Below are positions 8,167 to 17,880 of a DNA stretch of 64,000 bases, one piece after another. The notes under the pieces were generated by a model that worked only from the letters and a program-made list of their open reading frames with translations, did no database searches and was not told the origin of the DNA. Every line of letters starts with the position of its first letter. The first letter of the stretch is position 1. Origin of the DNA: Bin5 sp965204705 (GTDB taxonomy: Bacteria; Chloroflexota; Anaerolineae; Caldilineales; Caldilineaceae); the NCBI GenBank assembly GCA_965204705.1, contig OZ242006.1, forward strand, positions 1,240,001 through 1,304,000, given 5' to 3'. The position numbers and the translations under genes are program-made.

Positions 8167-9378
8167 ATGACGACACTACGCCTCCCCGGCCTCGTAGATG
8201 CGCACGTTCATCTCCGTGAACCGGGGTACACCCAGAAAGAGAATTTCCATTCCGGCACATGTGCTGCCCTCGCCGGCGGCGTGACGACCTTGTTGGATAT
8301 GCCCAACACCGTTCCCCCCACCTCAACGCCGGAAAACTTCCAGGAAAAGGTCCGTCTGGCGGAAGAAAAGGCAGTCTGTGATGTGGGACTGTTTGTCGGC
8401 GCGACCGTAGCCGATGTCGATGCCTACCTCCCTATTGCCTCCCAGGCCTGCGGTCTAAAAATCTACGTCAACGAAACGTTTGGCAGCCTGCGCATTGAAG
8501 AACTGGGTCTTCTCCATCGCCTCTTCCGGACGTGGGCCCAGCGCGCCAACGAACTAAGCGGCTGGCGGCAGGACGCGTCAAACGCCGGGAACGGGCGCAA
8601 CCACGCGGCGCAGGCGGCTGCGACCACGCTTGGCCCCGTCGCCGTTCACGCAGAGGAGCTAATGGTACCCGTCTGCCTGAATCTCAGCCATCTCTACCGT
8701 CTGCCACTCCATATCGTACACGTCAGTCGCCGCAGTGAGATCGAACTCATCCGCGCGGCCAAAGAGAAGGGCATCCCTGTCACCTGTGAGGCCACTCCCC
8801 ACCACCTCTTTCTGACCGAAGACGACTTCAAACGCGGAGGCAACCGTTTCGACATGCGGCCGAAATTGGCCTCTCCGGATGATGTGGTGGCACTGTGGGA
8901 AAACCTCGATGTCATCGACATTTTCGCCACCGACCATGCACCGCACACCTTTTCGGAAAAAGGCATGCCGCGCCGTAGAGAGTCAGTTGAAGAGGGAGAC
9001 GTCAGAGATCCTATTGTGGTCTCGGATTCACCGCTTCCGGGTGTTCCCGGTGTGGAAACCATGCTCCCCCTCTTGCTTACAGCTGTCGACGCAGGCCAAC
9101 TGGAGCTGGACGACCTGCTCCTGCGCTGCGTCGAGAATCCCCGCCGCATCTACAGTCTTGAAGAGCAGCCTCAGACTTGGATTGAAGTGGACATCGACAA
9201 AGTGTATGAACTGGACGACGCCGGTATGCGTACCCGTTGCGGATGGACACCTTTTGCTGGGCGGTCGGTGAAAGGTCGCGTCAACAAAGTCGTGTTGAGG
9301 GGTGAGACCGTCTTTGATGGTGAACGGATCCTGGCTACTCCAGGAAGCGGGCGTGTACTTTTCCAAGAGCTTGCGTAG
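8167..9378 (+). CDS. pyrC: Dihydroorotase, CAD-like class
   Basis: The enzyme catalyses reversible cyclisation of carbamoyl-aspartate to dihydroorotate. Zinc ligands are clear: HVH in LVDAHVHLREPG (H13, H15), the carboxylated Lys in CGLKIYVNETFG, His in VAVHAEE and HIVHVSRR, and the catalytic Asp in FATDHAPHT. It starts almost directly at the HVHLREPG motif and so lacks the N-terminal strand region of most class I enzymes. The segments KIYVNETF, CEATPHHLFLTEDD, ALWENLDVIDIFATDHAPHT and KGRVNKVVLRGE resemble the DHO domain of animal CAD more than typical bacterial PyrC. Two insertions, around residues 120-160 and 275-295, are extra. A taaggacca ribosome binding site precedes ATG. pyrB follows after 142 bp. 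Confidence 0.95.
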   Translation: MTTLRLPGLVDAHVHLREPGYTQKENFHSGTCAALAGGVTTLLDMPNTVPPTSTPENFQEKVRLAEEKAVCDVGLFVGATVADVDAYLPIASQACGLKIYVNETFGSLRIEELGLLHRLFRTWAQRANELSGWRQDASNAGNGRNHAAQAAATTLGPVAVHAEELMVPVCLNLSHLYRLPLHIVHVSRRSEIELIRAAKEKGIPVTCEATPHHLFLTEDDFKRGGNRFDMRPKLASPDDVVALWENLDVIDIFATDHAPHTFSEKGMPRRRESVEEGDVRDPIVVSDSPLPGVPGVETMLPLLLTAVDAGQLELDDLLLRCVENPRRIYSLEEQPQTWIEVDIDKVYELDDAGMRTRCGWTPFAGRSVKGRVNKVVLRGETVFDGERILATPGSGRVLFQELA

Positions 9379-9520
9379 TGTCAGTTGAGAACCGGGCCCA
9401 ACTCGAATTCCTCAGGTCCAGACCTGGAAAGCAACATGAATTCCGCCGCCGGTATCTGTTCTGACGCGTAGAATGCACGCATGGTGTGATTCGATTGCAG
9501 GAAGCAAAGGAACGGAGCAA

Positions 9521-10462
<942 letters not shown>

Positions 10463-10815
10463 CCGTGTATGCCAGACCTGAATTCTCCCGCGATGCCGCT
10501 CTACGCCCCTCCTGAGTTCAAAGTACCAATTCTCTATCTGCCTACCACCGGCTTCGATTACTTTCCAAAAATTCACTATGATTTTGACGTCATGACTGCT
10601 CTCCTCTATAATCTCCTCTAGCCCGTCTCATGTATGACGAAAAGCGCTGCCCTTTGCTTGCAAGCATAAGTAGCAGTCCAACTTCGAATGCTCCGGCTCT
10701 TGGAGTCAGCAAAAAATACACCAGTTGTATAGCGCGGAAAACCCCTTCCGCCCGACTGAGTCAGACGCGCCCCAATTCCCAAAGGGCGCGACTTGGATGA
10801 AGAAGGAAGGTAAGT
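10463..10815. other. Intergenic region pyrB / fabF
   Basis: 353 bp with no supported gene or RNA. It ends with an AGGAAGG ribosome binding site for fabF. No convincing terminator hairpin is visible after pyrB. Confidence 0.5.
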
Positions 10816-12045
10816 ATGAAACGGATTGTGATCACAGGCATGGGCGCGATCACACCCATTGGCAACGACCCAGGTGCATTCTGGAAAAACTTGCTAATCG
10901 GTAAATCCGGCGCTGGCGCGTTGACACTATTTGATGCCGGGGATATGCCTTACAACATAGCTTGCGAGGTAAAGGAGTTCGACGCGCGGCAATACATGGA
11001 TCGCAAGTTCATTCGACGCACGGCACGCGCCACCCAGTTTGCCGTTGCCGCCACCAAGCAGGCGTTGTCCGACTCCTGTCTCGAGATCACCGACGCCAAT
11101 CGTGATGAAATTGGCGTGATGATGGCCACTGGTGGCGGCGGTATCATCGAAATCGAGTACGCTACCGAAAAACTGGTCGAAAAGTCCTGGAAAACCGTGG
11201 GCCCATTTGTGGTGCCCAGTGCCATGGCCAACGCAGCCAGCTGTGTCGTGTCGATGGCGGTCGGCGCGCGCGGTCCGGTCATGACAAGCGCTGCCGCCTG
11301 CGCCAGCGGCCATTACTCGATTTTGGAGGCGTTTCACTTCCTGCAACGAGGCGAAGCCGATGTAATGATCGCCGGCGGCACCGAATCGGCCATTTCAATG
11401 CTGACCTTTGCCGCCTTCGGCAACATGGGGCCGCTCTCCAAAGATACGGACAGGCCGCAGCAGGCCTGCCGCCCTTTCTCTATCGATCGCAACGGATTTG
11501 TCAGCGGCGAAGGGGCGGTTTCGATGATCATGGAAACCGAGGAACATGCCCAGGCACGCGGGGCCGAGATTTACGCCGAAGTCCTCGGCGGCGCGCTGAC
11601 CGGAGACGCCTACCATCTTACCGCCCCCGACCCCAGCGCCGATGGCGCCAGCCGCGCCATCCAGAAAGCCCTGCGCTTTTCCGGTCTTTCCCCCGAAGAT
11701 GTAGATCTGATCCTCGCCCACGGTACCGGCACCGAGCTTAACGATGAGGTCGAGGCCCTCGCCATCCGGCAGGTCTTCGGCCAGCCGACGCCAAAGACCA
11801 CCAGCATCAAGAGCATGGTCGGCCACGCTCTGGGGGCCGCCGGAGCGGAGTCAGCGCTGGCCGCAGTAATGGCCATCCGCGAAAACGTCATCCCCCCGAC
11901 GATCAACTATACCGAAGACCCGGAATTAGGCGTCGACGTAGTTGGCAACAGTCTGCTCGAATTCCCGGTCCGCCGCGCTATCGTCAACGCCTTTGGCTTC
12001 GGCGGTCAGAACGTCGTAGCCGCTTTTGGAGAGTATGACGGCTGA
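10816..12045 (+). CDS. fabF: 3-oxoacyl-[acyl-carrier-protein] synthase II
   Basis: The enzyme elongates acyl-ACP by decarboxylative condensation with malonyl-ACP. The thiolase-fold Cys-His-His triad is visible: C162 in TSAAACASGHYS, His in LAHGTGT and His in SMVGHALGAAGAES. The 409-residue length and the start VVITGMG-like MKRIVITGMGAITPIG are typical. One deviation is GTELND where most FabF have GTPLND. No acpP, fabG or fabD is adjacent, so it is a stand-alone copy; a role in a specialised fatty-acid pathway cannot be excluded. Confidence 0.94.
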   Translation: MKRIVITGMGAITPIGNDPGAFWKNLLIGKSGAGALTLFDAGDMPYNIACEVKEFDARQYMDRKFIRRTARATQFAVAATKQALSDSCLEITDANRDEIGVMMATGGGGIIEIEYATEKLVEKSWKTVGPFVVPSAMANAASCVVSMAVGARGPVMTSAAACASGHYSILEAFHFLQRGEADVMIAGGTESAISMLTFAAFGNMGPLSKDTDRPQQACRPFSIDRNGFVSGEGAVSMIMETEEHAQARGAEIYAEVLGGALTGDAYHLTAPDPSADGASRAIQKALRFSGLSPEDVDLILAHGTGTELNDEVEALAIRQVFGQPTPKTTSIKSMVGHALGAAGAESALAAVMAIRENVIPPTINYTEDPELGVDVVGNSLLEFPVRRAIVNAFGFGGQNVVAAFGEYDG

Positions 12046-12128
12046 ATTTTTTTGCTTCACCGCCCGGCTGAAAGAGGACGGATTAAGCCGCCAGGATCAC
12101 CCAATTGGCCGCCCCATCCGGTCATTCT

Positions 12129-12533
12129 CTACAGTATTCCCCAAATGCGCGTCAGGCCCCCCAGGACCAACAGACCCGCGACAACAAAAGTCAGGGCCCC
12201 ATTTCGCAAACGTACGGACTCGTCCGACCTCTTCGTCCATACCCAGCCAATGTGAAGCAATACGATTGCGAGCAACATCGTGAAGGGATGTTCGATCGTA
12301 CGGGCCGCGTTTGCTCCAACGATTCCCAAACTCGCACCCACGCCCCACAGGATCAGCCCCAGCAGCAACTGAATGTCCACCACAATTATGGCGTACGTCC
12401 CGATACGTTGCTCCAACGGACTCCACTCCTGCCCGCGCAGCCAATTGACCAGAAAAGCCGCTACCGCAATAACCATTGCCAACGACGCCAGGTAGTGCCA
12501 GCCGTCATGGGCTTCTGTGAAAAAATTGTACAT
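12129..12533 (-). CDS. Small four-helix membrane protein, function unknown
   Basis: This 134-residue protein has four predicted membrane helices (about residues 14-30, 47-69, 83-98 and 110-130) and short loops. Histidines lie at the start (EAHDGWHY) and around the third helix (IEHPFT, VLLHIGW), so a heme-binding cytochrome b-like bundle is possible, but this is only inference from His placement. It is convergent with fabF and separated from the divergent SDR gene by 250 bp. The start at ATG 12533 is preceded by AAGGGGAAC at a rather long distance. Confidence 0.65.
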   Translation of the reverse strand: MYNFFTEAHDGWHYLASLAMVIAVAAFLVNWLRGQEWSPLEQRIGTYAIIVVDIQLLLGLILWGVGASLGIVGANAARTIEHPFTMLLAIVLLHIGWVWTKRSDESVRLRNGALTFVVAGLLVLGGLTRIWGIL

Positions 12534-12783
12534 GTTATGGAGGTTCCCCTTTAAGGTATTCTACATTTGCTTAAGCGGGGCACACACGGCCCCATACGCG
12601 ATATTATGACACACGCCACTTCATTACCGTATGCGATCATCCCATGAAATAGTTGTTTCAGCGTGCTTCTGGTAGACTTCACGAAAAATGAGCGTCAACT
12701 TTTGGCGCAGCGGAATACCCGTTGAATTGCACGACCGAACTCGATTCCCGGTGCTGTCAATGGGCGGCAGCATTTTGACAAAC

Positions 12784-13602
12784 ATGGCGGATCGTAAGCA
12801 TTCCAAAGAACTTCAAGGGCAAGTGGCCATCATCACCGGTGGCGGACGCGGTATCGGTGCCGCGGCTGGCAACCTGATGGCCTCTGCCGGTGCAGCCGTG
12901 GTCCTCACCGCCCGCAGCGAAGAGCAGATCGAAGCAGTCGCCAGGCAGATACGAAGCGATGGCGGGCAGGCCATCGCTGTCCCCTGCGATGTCGCTGATT
13001 CCGAACAGATCGAAGAAGTGGTGGAAGCCGCCCTCACCCAGTTCGATCGAATCGACATTCTGGTGAATAACGCCGGCATCGTATGGCCGGTCGAACAGAT
13101 CTATGAGGCTGATCCCGAAGAATGGGCCTACAACATTCACTGCAATCTTGTCGGCCCGTTCCAAATGGCCCGCAATGTGCTGCCTGTAATGATCGACCAG
13201 CGTTACGGCCGCATCCTAAACGTCTCCAGCGGCGCGGCCGAGAACGCAGTGCCCGGTTGGAGCGCTTATTGCGCAGCTAAAGCCGGACTCAATATGCTGA
13301 CCCGCTGCTTGGCCGCGGAGCTACTTGCCGACGGCGTGACCGGTGTGACGGTTAACGCACTCGCGCCTGGAATGGTGGATACCGAAATGCAGGCCGACAT
13401 TCGCAGCATCGACACGCACGGCTCCAGCATGGACTTCTCCCGATTCCATGAAGCCCACCGCCAAGGCGCCTTGCTCAGCCCGGAATCCGCCGCACGCCTG
13501 ATCTTTTGGCTAGTCGGGCCATGGAGCCGGCAGAGATCGGGTGAGTTCTTTACCCGCGCAGACACGCGCTGGCTTGAAAAAGTAGAGCAGGACCTGCTGT
13601 AA
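12784..13602 (+). CDS. Short-chain dehydrogenase/reductase
   Basis: This Rossmann-fold SDR has the cofactor loop GGGRGIGAA, the acidic pocket CDVAD, NNAG, and catalytic Ser (VSSGAAE) with YCAAK. The Arg-containing start of the second strand (TARSEEQ) suggests NADPH preference. The substrate is unknown; FabG-like oxoacyl reductase or sugar/alcohol dehydrogenase are both possible. The start at MADRKHSKELQGQ (12784) fits family length (272 residues), but in-frame ATGs at 12688 and 12760 exist. It is 37 bp upstream of icd and may share its transcript. Confidence 0.88.
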   Translation: MADRKHSKELQGQVAIITGGGRGIGAAAGNLMASAGAAVVLTARSEEQIEAVARQIRSDGGQAIAVPCDVADSEQIEEVVEAALTQFDRIDILVNNAGIVWPVEQIYEADPEEWAYNIHCNLVGPFQMARNVLPVMIDQRYGRILNVSSGAAENAVPGWSAYCAAKAGLNMLTRCLAAELLADGVTGVTVNALAPGMVDTEMQADIRSIDTHGSSMDFSRFHEAHRQGALLSPESAARLIFWLVGPWSRQRSGEFFTRADTRWLEKVEQDLL

Positions 13603-13639
13603 CATATTTCTTTTCATCCCATTTGGAGGTTTTACACTG

Positions 13640-14905
13640 ATGGCATATGAGCAGATCGTCGTTCCCAGCGAAGGCAAAAGGATCGACATCGATCAGAATG
13701 GAAATCTACAGGTGCCGGACAATCCCATCGTTTGCTTTATCGAAGGCGATGGCACCGGCCCGGACATCTGGGCGGCCAGCCAGCCCGTACTGGATGAGGC
13801 CGTGGCCAAGGCCTACGGCGGACACAAGAAAATAGTTTGGATGGAGGTCTACGCCGGCGACAAAGCCAACGACGTCTACAATGAAATCGTTTGGTTACCG
13901 CAAGAAACTTTGGACGCCATCGATGATTACATTGTCGCGCTCAAGGGCCCCCTGACCACCCCGGTCGGCGGCGGCATCCGCAGCATCAACGTCGCCCTGC
14001 GCCAGCGGCTGGATCTCTATGCCTGTGTGCGCCCCGTTCGTTACTTCAATGGCGTCCCCAGCCCGGTAAGGCACCCGGAACTGGTGGACATGGTGATCTT
14101 TCGTGAGAATACTGAGGACATTTACGCCGGAATAGAGTTCGAGGAAGGCACCGAGGAGGCCGACCGCTTCAAGAAGGTATTCAGTGAAGCCTTCGCCGAC
14201 AGTTACGCCAAAGTACGTTTCCCCGACACCGCCGGCTTCGGTATCAAGCCGGTTAGCCAAGAAGGCACCGACCGCCTTGTGCGCGCCGCAATTCAATACT
14301 CTCTCGAAAACGGTCGCGATAGCGTGACCTTGGTGCACAAAGGCAACATCATGAAGTTCACCGAGGGAGCCTTCCGCAACTGGGGCTACCAGACCGCCGA
14401 CGAGCGCTTCGGCGCACAACTGCTCGATGGCGGCCCCTGGCGCCATCTGCCGGCCCCAGACGGCGGAGACATCATTATCAAGGATGTCATCGCCGATGCT
14501 ATGCTGCAGCAGATCCTCACCCGCCCCGCCGAGTACGATGTGATCGCAACCCTTAACCTGAACGGCGACTATATCAGCGACGCCCTGGCCGCACAGGTGG
14601 GCGGCATCGGCATCGCGCCAGGCGCAAATATCAACTATGAGACAGGCCGTGCAATCTTCGAGGCCACACACGGCACTGCCCCCAAGTACACGGGCCAGGA
14701 TAAAGTAAACCCCTCGTCTGTGATCCTGTCCGGCGAGATGATGCTCCGCCATCTAGGTTGGCATCAGGCCGCCGACCTGATCATCCAGGCGATGGAAGAA
14801 ACCATAGGTCAAAAGAGGGTCACTTACGACTTCGAACGATTGATGGACAGCGCCACCCTACTGAAATGCAGCGAATTCGGCCAGGCGTTGATCGAAAATA
14901 TGTAA
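13640..14905 (+). CDS. icd: Isocitrate dehydrogenase (NADP-type)
   Basis: It oxidatively decarboxylates isocitrate to 2-oxoglutarate in the TCA cycle. The 421-residue protein has the substrate-binding segment VGGGIRSINVALRQ with the phosphorylatable Ser region, the catalytic-region RENTEDIYAGIE, the lysine in VHKGNIMKFTEG, and cofactor motif HGTAPKYTGQDKVNP, where Lys and Tyr after PxK favour NADP over NAD. Its ribosome binding site TTGGAGG is strong. It would feed succinate dehydrogenase, encoded 2 kb downstream. Confidence 0.96.
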   Translation: MAYEQIVVPSEGKRIDIDQNGNLQVPDNPIVCFIEGDGTGPDIWAASQPVLDEAVAKAYGGHKKIVWMEVYAGDKANDVYNEIVWLPQETLDAIDDYIVALKGPLTTPVGGGIRSINVALRQRLDLYACVRPVRYFNGVPSPVRHPELVDMVIFRENTEDIYAGIEFEEGTEEADRFKKVFSEAFADSYAKVRFPDTAGFGIKPVSQEGTDRLVRAAIQYSLENGRDSVTLVHKGNIMKFTEGAFRNWGYQTADERFGAQLLDGGPWRHLPAPDGGDIIIKDVIADAMLQQILTRPAEYDVIATLNLNGDYISDALAAQVGGIGIAPGANINYETGRAIFEATHGTAPKYTGQDKVNPSSVILSGEMMLRHLGWHQAADLIIQAMEETIGQKRVTYDFERLMDSATLLKCSEFGQALIENM

Positions 14906-14941
14906 CACTGCTTTCCCGCCACCAGTTGCCCGGATCACAGT

Positions 14942-14964
14942 GGCCCGCGCACTTTGCGCGGGCC
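14942..14964 (+). terminator. Probable terminator after icd
   Basis: A perfect 10-bp stem (ggcccgcgca with tgcgcgggcc, 3-nt loop) starts 37 bp past the icd stop and is followed by tgcctgtttcc, a weak T-tract. Confidence 0.65.
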
Positions 14965-15031
14965 TGCCTGTTTCCTGGTGTGCCTCCAGCAAGCGACGGA
15001 GGAGTTTTCTATATCCAATTAAACCATTTCA

Positions 15032-16621
15032 ATGGCAGAAACACTCTATAGGCGCTGCCCCGGCTGCGACCAATTCACCCCCGATTCAGAGGAGTTCTGC
15101 AGTCACTGCGGACATGCCTTCGACTCGCCGCCTTCAAAAGGCACTGCGAACAGATGGAAGATACAGTCTGCGATCGTTGGCGTCCTGCTAATTCTGTTGG
15201 CGCTGTCTCTTTTCTTTGAGGGCCGCCCCCAATTCATCGATTCCCTTGCGACGGCAGTGGCAAACCCTCCCCTGACGCCTACCCCTTCCAGCGAGACCGC
15301 AAATCGAGAGGTTCTTCCCGACGTAGCCTCAAAACCCACCCAGACGCCTATACCCGAACCGTTCGTTCTTGTTGAAAGGAACATGAATGTTCGCGGGGGC
15401 CCCGGCACTTTCTATCCCATAGTCGGCGCAGCCAAACACGGAGATCAGTTCCCCATCATTGGCCGCAACGAGACAAGCGACTGGTGGCGAATCTGGTACT
15501 ATGGGACGCTGGCGTGGATCTATGCTCCTTTAGTGACAACGGCAAATACCGAAGACACCACGATCGCAGTCTTCATCCCTCCTAAGCTCACGTCGGCACA
15601 GATTTTTCAGAAAGTTTCTCCAGCTATCGCTTACGTACAGACCGGAGAGGCTAGCGGCAGCGGCGTCCTGTTCGAGGGGCGGTACGTAGTCACCAATCGC
15701 CATGTTGTCTATCCATTCGATACAGTGCGCGTCGTTTTTCCCAACGGAGCTGAGTTCGACGGCGTACCAGTAAAAGGTTGGGATTTGGAGGCCGACCTCG
15801 CCGTTCTCGGCCCAATCGATATCGGCACCGAGCCTCTACCCTTGATCGACGGAGAGTCCACGCCCATCGGCGCCGATATGTACCTGATCGGCTACCCGGC
15901 CGAATCGGAATCATTCCCGCAGCCGACGATCGTTAAGGGTATTCTGTCTCGTCTCCGCCAAAATGAATCGGGCCGGATCACCTACTTCCAGACCGACGCT
16001 TCGATTGCTGGTGGTCAGAGCGGCGGTGCGCTTGTCTCCGACACAGGTGCAGTAATCGGCATCAGCGACTCGAGTATTGCCGACGGACAGTTCGCCCTCG
16101 TGGCTTCATCAGCCGACCTTCTCCCCCGTATCAGGCAACTCATAGCCGGTGGCGGTGATCCAGTCCAGGGAGATCGCAGGCGGCGGGCAGCGGTCAACTA
16201 CGACGGCGGTATCGACCTGCTCGGTTATGCCCTGGAACAAGGGGAGGAATTCCTTCCCACCCAAGAGACGATAAATGTCAGGCGGGAAAAACCGCTCTGG
16301 GTGGGCATGCGATGGAGGACAGGCTCCAACCAGCAAATCGATTTCGCGATTTCCCTCCGTATATATGATGAGTCAGGGAAAAGTGTTTTTCAACAGGATG
16401 AACACCTGACAGACTCCGAGGCCAGAGCAACGAGCCAGTGGCAGGAGCAAGAGCCTGTCGACACCTGGTTTGAACTGGGATTCCCGGCCGACTTGCCACC
16501 TGGAGTGTATGAGCTGCGCTTGGTCGTCTACAACATTGAGACCCTGACACCGACCGTTGTGATCGAGGCCTGGGAGCCCGATGTTTTCATGGCGCACTTG
16601 CGCTGGGGCGAAGGACAGTAG
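15032..16621 (+). CDS. Membrane-anchored zinc-ribbon / SH3 / trypsin-like serine protease
   Basis: Domains run as follows. A zinc ribbon (CPGC at 9-12, CSHC at 23-26) is followed by one membrane helix (about 46-62), a Pro/Thr-rich linker, a bacterial SH3 domain (about 112-168, with MNVRGGPGTFYPIVG and WWRIWY) and a trypsin-like protease domain with triad H224 (TNRHVV), D255 (EADLAVL) and S330 (GGQSGGALV). A beta-rich C-terminal domain spans about 395-520. The zinc ribbon would be cytoplasmic and the protease outside, as in DegP/HtrA relatives, but no PDZ domain is seen. SH3 domains of this type bind cell-wall peptides, so envelope protein quality control or wall sensing is a reasonable guess. 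No strong ribosome binding site precedes the ATG. Confidence 0.85.
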   Translation: MAETLYRRCPGCDQFTPDSEEFCSHCGHAFDSPPSKGTANRWKIQSAIVGVLLILLALSLFFEGRPQFIDSLATAVANPPLTPTPSSETANREVLPDVASKPTQTPIPEPFVLVERNMNVRGGPGTFYPIVGAAKHGDQFPIIGRNETSDWWRIWYYGTLAWIYAPLVTTANTEDTTIAVFIPPKLTSAQIFQKVSPAIAYVQTGEASGSGVLFEGRYVVTNRHVVYPFDTVRVVFPNGAEFDGVPVKGWDLEADLAVLGPIDIGTEPLPLIDGESTPIGADMYLIGYPAESESFPQPTIVKGILSRLRQNESGRITYFQTDASIAGGQSGGALVSDTGAVIGISDSSIADGQFALVASSADLLPRIRQLIAGGGDPVQGDRRRRAAVNYDGGIDLLGYALEQGEEFLPTQETINVRREKPLWVGMRWRTGSNQQIDFAISLRIYDESGKSVFQQDEHLTDSEARATSQWQEQEPVDTWFELGFPADLPPGVYELRLVVYNIETLTPTVVIEAWEPDVFMAHLRWGEGQ

Positions 16622-16975
16622 GAAACTGCAATTGGCACTGATTGGGCCAATAGGGAAGTTAGCAGGTCATGTTCCTTCGGAGATCGTTGTCGGAAAGAGT
16701 CAACAACGGAGAACAGCAAGAACAGGAGTTTTTCAACGAATTCTCTGCAAGCTCTCATCTTCCTCCTTCCCGTCCCACACCATAGTTCCGAGACACTTCA
16801 ACCCTGATCGCAGACAGTGCCATGTCGTGCCAATATCCATCTTTCTCCGGCCTGAATTGACAGGATCACCGGTGATGATTATGATTTGTCTATCTATTCG
16901 TTCTTTTTGGAACAAGGCGCAAGGAATGCGCCACCCATCTCAAACTCGCTAGCCGCAAAAAGGAGTTCCCTACCA
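16622..16975. other. Intergenic region before sdhC
   Basis: 354 bp without a supported gene; presumably contains the sdh promoter. Only the ribosome binding site aaaaaggag of sdhC is recognisable. Confidence 0.5.
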
Positions 16976-17362
16976 ATGGCCGCCCTCGTAGCATCGATCT
17001 ACAGAGGCATATCCTATAGAGGAGCGGAGGGCCAGTGGGCCTGGATATTGCACCGGGCCAGCGGGCTCGGAATCGTGCTCTTTCTGTACATGCACATCGT
17101 CAGTATCTTCATTGCCGCAATCGGGCCGGGTCCCTATGCATGGGTCCATGCGACCTTATACACGTCGCCTCCGGCCAAAGTTCTGGAAGTCTTTCTCCTT
17201 TTCGGAGTGCTCTACCACGCATTCAACGGCATGAGAATAATTATCATCGACTTCTTCCCGGCGCTGGGCAAGTACCAACGGACGATTGTGCGCTTAGAAC
17301 TGGCGCTCGTCGTCATCGTGCTCGTGCCAGCGGCCATCATCACCCTGCGGGGCATCTTCTGA
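16976..17362 (+). CDS. sdhC: Succinate dehydrogenase cytochrome b subunit
   Basis: This 128-residue membrane subunit has three helices. The heme-ligand region WILHRASGLGIVLFLYMHIVSIF and the second-helix LYHAFNGMRIIIID are standard SdhC motifs. The start at ATG 16976 is chosen because aaaaaggag precedes it and the upstream in-frame start at 16886 would add a non-conserved extension. With SdhD it anchors the dehydrogenase and passes electrons to quinone. The next gene starts 11 bp downstream. Confidence 0.92.
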   Translation: MAALVASIYRGISYRGAEGQWAWILHRASGLGIVLFLYMHIVSIFIAAIGPGPYAWVHATLYTSPPAKVLEVFLLFGVLYHAFNGMRIIIIDFFPALGKYQRTIVRLELALVVIVLVPAAIITLRGIF

Positions 17363-17373
17363 GGAGCCAAAAA

Positions 17374-17805
17374 ATGGCGACATCTTCGAGCCGGCCCTAT
17401 CAGGGGAAAATCCGCTACGGCGCACCCAATCACGAAGGCAGAATCTGGCTGTTCATGCGTCTGACTGGGCTGGTGATGTTCATCACGGTTGTCTTTCACC
17501 TGCTCTATATGCACATGGCCGTGGGCGTAGAGAATATCACCTTTGACAATATTGACGCACGCTGGTCGGGCCCGGCAGGCGTATTCTGGCGCCTCTTCGA
17601 TGCCTCCCTTCTGTTTATCGGCATGGCCCACGGCATGAACGGCGTTCGATTCTCAATTAACGACTATGTCCATAACAAGATTATGAATTTTCTGCTCACT
17701 GCAGCTGTATACGGTCTCGGTCTTCTTCTGATTCTGCTCGGTACTATTGCGATTGTTCTCGGCGCCGGCGGCCTGGGGAATCTGTTTCAGCGCCTGATGG
17801 GCTGA
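17374..17805 (+). CDS. sdhD: Succinate dehydrogenase membrane anchor subunit
   Basis: The 143-residue protein has three membrane helices, and histidines in VVFHLLYMHMAVG and IGMAHGMNGVRF suit the heme and quinone sites of SdhD. The ATG at 17374 follows GAGGAGCC; a longer in-frame reading from 17035 would run through sdhC in another frame and is not used. It lies between sdhC and sdhA in the conserved CDAB order. Confidence 0.9.
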   Translation: MATSSSRPYQGKIRYGAPNHEGRIWLFMRLTGLVMFITVVFHLLYMHMAVGVENITFDNIDARWSGPAGVFWRLFDASLLFIGMAHGMNGVRFSINDYVHNKIMNFLLTAAVYGLGLLLILLGTIAIVLGAGGLGNLFQRLMG

Positions 17806-17880
17806 TGGAAAACGACCTAATACTTCGCAAAATGCAGAATTAGCGCCAAATATCTCGTCGCTTCGCAACATGAGGGCAAG

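Noticed and set aside
13895..14752. 285-codon minus-strand frame opposite icd
   Set aside because: Shadow of icd with no own motif or ribosome binding site.
16886..16975. Longer start of sdhC
   Set aside because: The 30 extra residues are not conserved and the ribosome binding site fits the 16976 start.
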